Below are positions 63,802 through 64,000 of a stretch of 64,000 nt of DNA, one piece after another. This DNA comes from Planococcus glaciei (GTDB taxonomy: Bacteria; Bacillota; Bacilli; Bacillales_A; Planococcaceae). How positions within the stretch are numbered: the stretch's first letter is position 1; the number at the start of each line of letters is the position of its first letter. The stretch is taken from the NCBI RefSeq assembly GCF_900099655.1, contig NZ_FNDC01000012.1, positions 62,001 to 126,000 on the forward strand, read 5' to 3'. The notes under the pieces were generated by a model, which was not told the origin of the DNA, searched no databases, and saw nothing but the letters and a program-made list of their open reading frames with translations. Both the position numbers and the translations under genes were made by a program.

Positions 63802-64000
63802 TTAGCGGACGTTGACTAATTCGTCCAAAGGCAGTTCCAGCGCGCGCAAGCATAATTGTTCTTTCATTTTTTCGAACGCTTCGTATTCTTCCAGTGTAAA
63901 AACTTCTTCTCTTCCTTTTTTCAAGAACTCATAAAACACCGTCGGAAGGAACTCTTTTTTCAAACTAACTTCCACTTCTTCCCCGGATTTGCGTTTGAAC
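63802..64000 (-). CDS. Hypothetical protein (partial, N-terminus outside window)
   Basis: The last 65 residues of a minus-strand gene: charged and helical (FYEFLKKGREEVFTLEEYEAFEKMKE) and ending LPLDELVNVR at a TAA (63804-63802). No family recognised. A terminator follows. Confidence 0.6.
   Translation of the reverse strand, partial: FKRKSGEEVEVSLKKEFLPTVFYEFLKKGREEVFTLEEYEAFEKMKEQLCLRALELPLDELVNVR

Noticed and set aside
1-64000. Transposons, prophage, CRISPR arrays, rRNA or tRNA genes
   Set aside because: No transposase, integrase, terminal repeats, regular spacer repeats or RNA gene signatures were seen by eye.

Overview
The window looks like chromosomal DNA of a low-to-mid GC Gram-positive bacterium of the Bacillales. 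A Planococcaceae (Planococcus-like) origin is the best inference; no marker gene proves it. The grounds are the nearly universal AGGAGG-type ribosome binding sites, frequent GTG/TTG starts, strong hairpin-plus-T-run terminators, a SAM-I riboswitch on a metNIQ operon, a TPP riboswitch on ykoFEDC, short-spacer lipoproteins, an LTA-synthase-like sulfatase and a two-component/ECF-sigma repertoire typical of the group. No rRNA, tRNA, phage, transposase or CRISPR array was seen.

Layout. 1-9.1 kb: a partial NUDIX hydrolase, a lipoprotein esterase, a sensor kinase/response regulator pair, and a unit of ECF sigma factor, zinc-finger anti-sigma and ABC exporter, then a UspA stress protein. 9.2-12.5 kb: small hypothetical and immunity-like genes (DUF3885, zinc-ribbon, CPCC). 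12.7-16.1 kb: an ArsR-type regulator with two MFS exporters. 16.2-18 kb: a second CPCC-like gene, a broken membrane-protein gene and small ORFs. 18-23.2 kb: DUF1275, TatA, a cation efflux protein, a sugar acetyltransferase, and a divergent alcohol dehydrogenase/MerR pair with a MerR-type 19-bp-spacer promoter. 24-31 kb: a phosphotransferase-like kinase, a DUF606-Crp/Fnr-DUF606 operon, SstT and a lipoteichoic-acid-synthase-like protein. 31-44 kb: a glycolipid-binding protein, a SMI1/KNR4 protein, a nucleotidyltransferase, small membrane proteins, an MFS and a MATE transporter (the latter beside a decayed Lrp/AsnC gene), a TRM11-like methyltransferase, a PepSY/FixH pair and an MBL-fold hydrolase. 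44-46.2 kb: D-tartrate dehydratase with a GntR regulator. 46.4-49.2 kb: a cluster of small genes in which every intergenic gap carries a copy of one 34-36 nt palindrome. 49.5-53.3 kb: a SAM-riboswitch metN-metI-metQ operon with a glycerol-dehydrogenase-like gene at its end. 53.4-59.6 kb: an acidic hypothetical protein, a flavin monooxygenase-like protein, a BI-1 family protein, and sucrose-6-phosphate hydrolase with fructokinase. 60-63.6 kb: the TPP-riboswitch ykoFEDC thiamine-precursor uptake operon. The window ends in a partial hypothetical gene.

The most unusual signal is the palindrome-separated, cassette-like array of small immunity-type genes at 46.9-49.2 kb. Others are a dehydrogenase placed under SAM control, a promoter-like block shared by two distant small genes, several small proteins with good ribosome binding sites that simple length cut-offs would miss, and two clear gene remnants.
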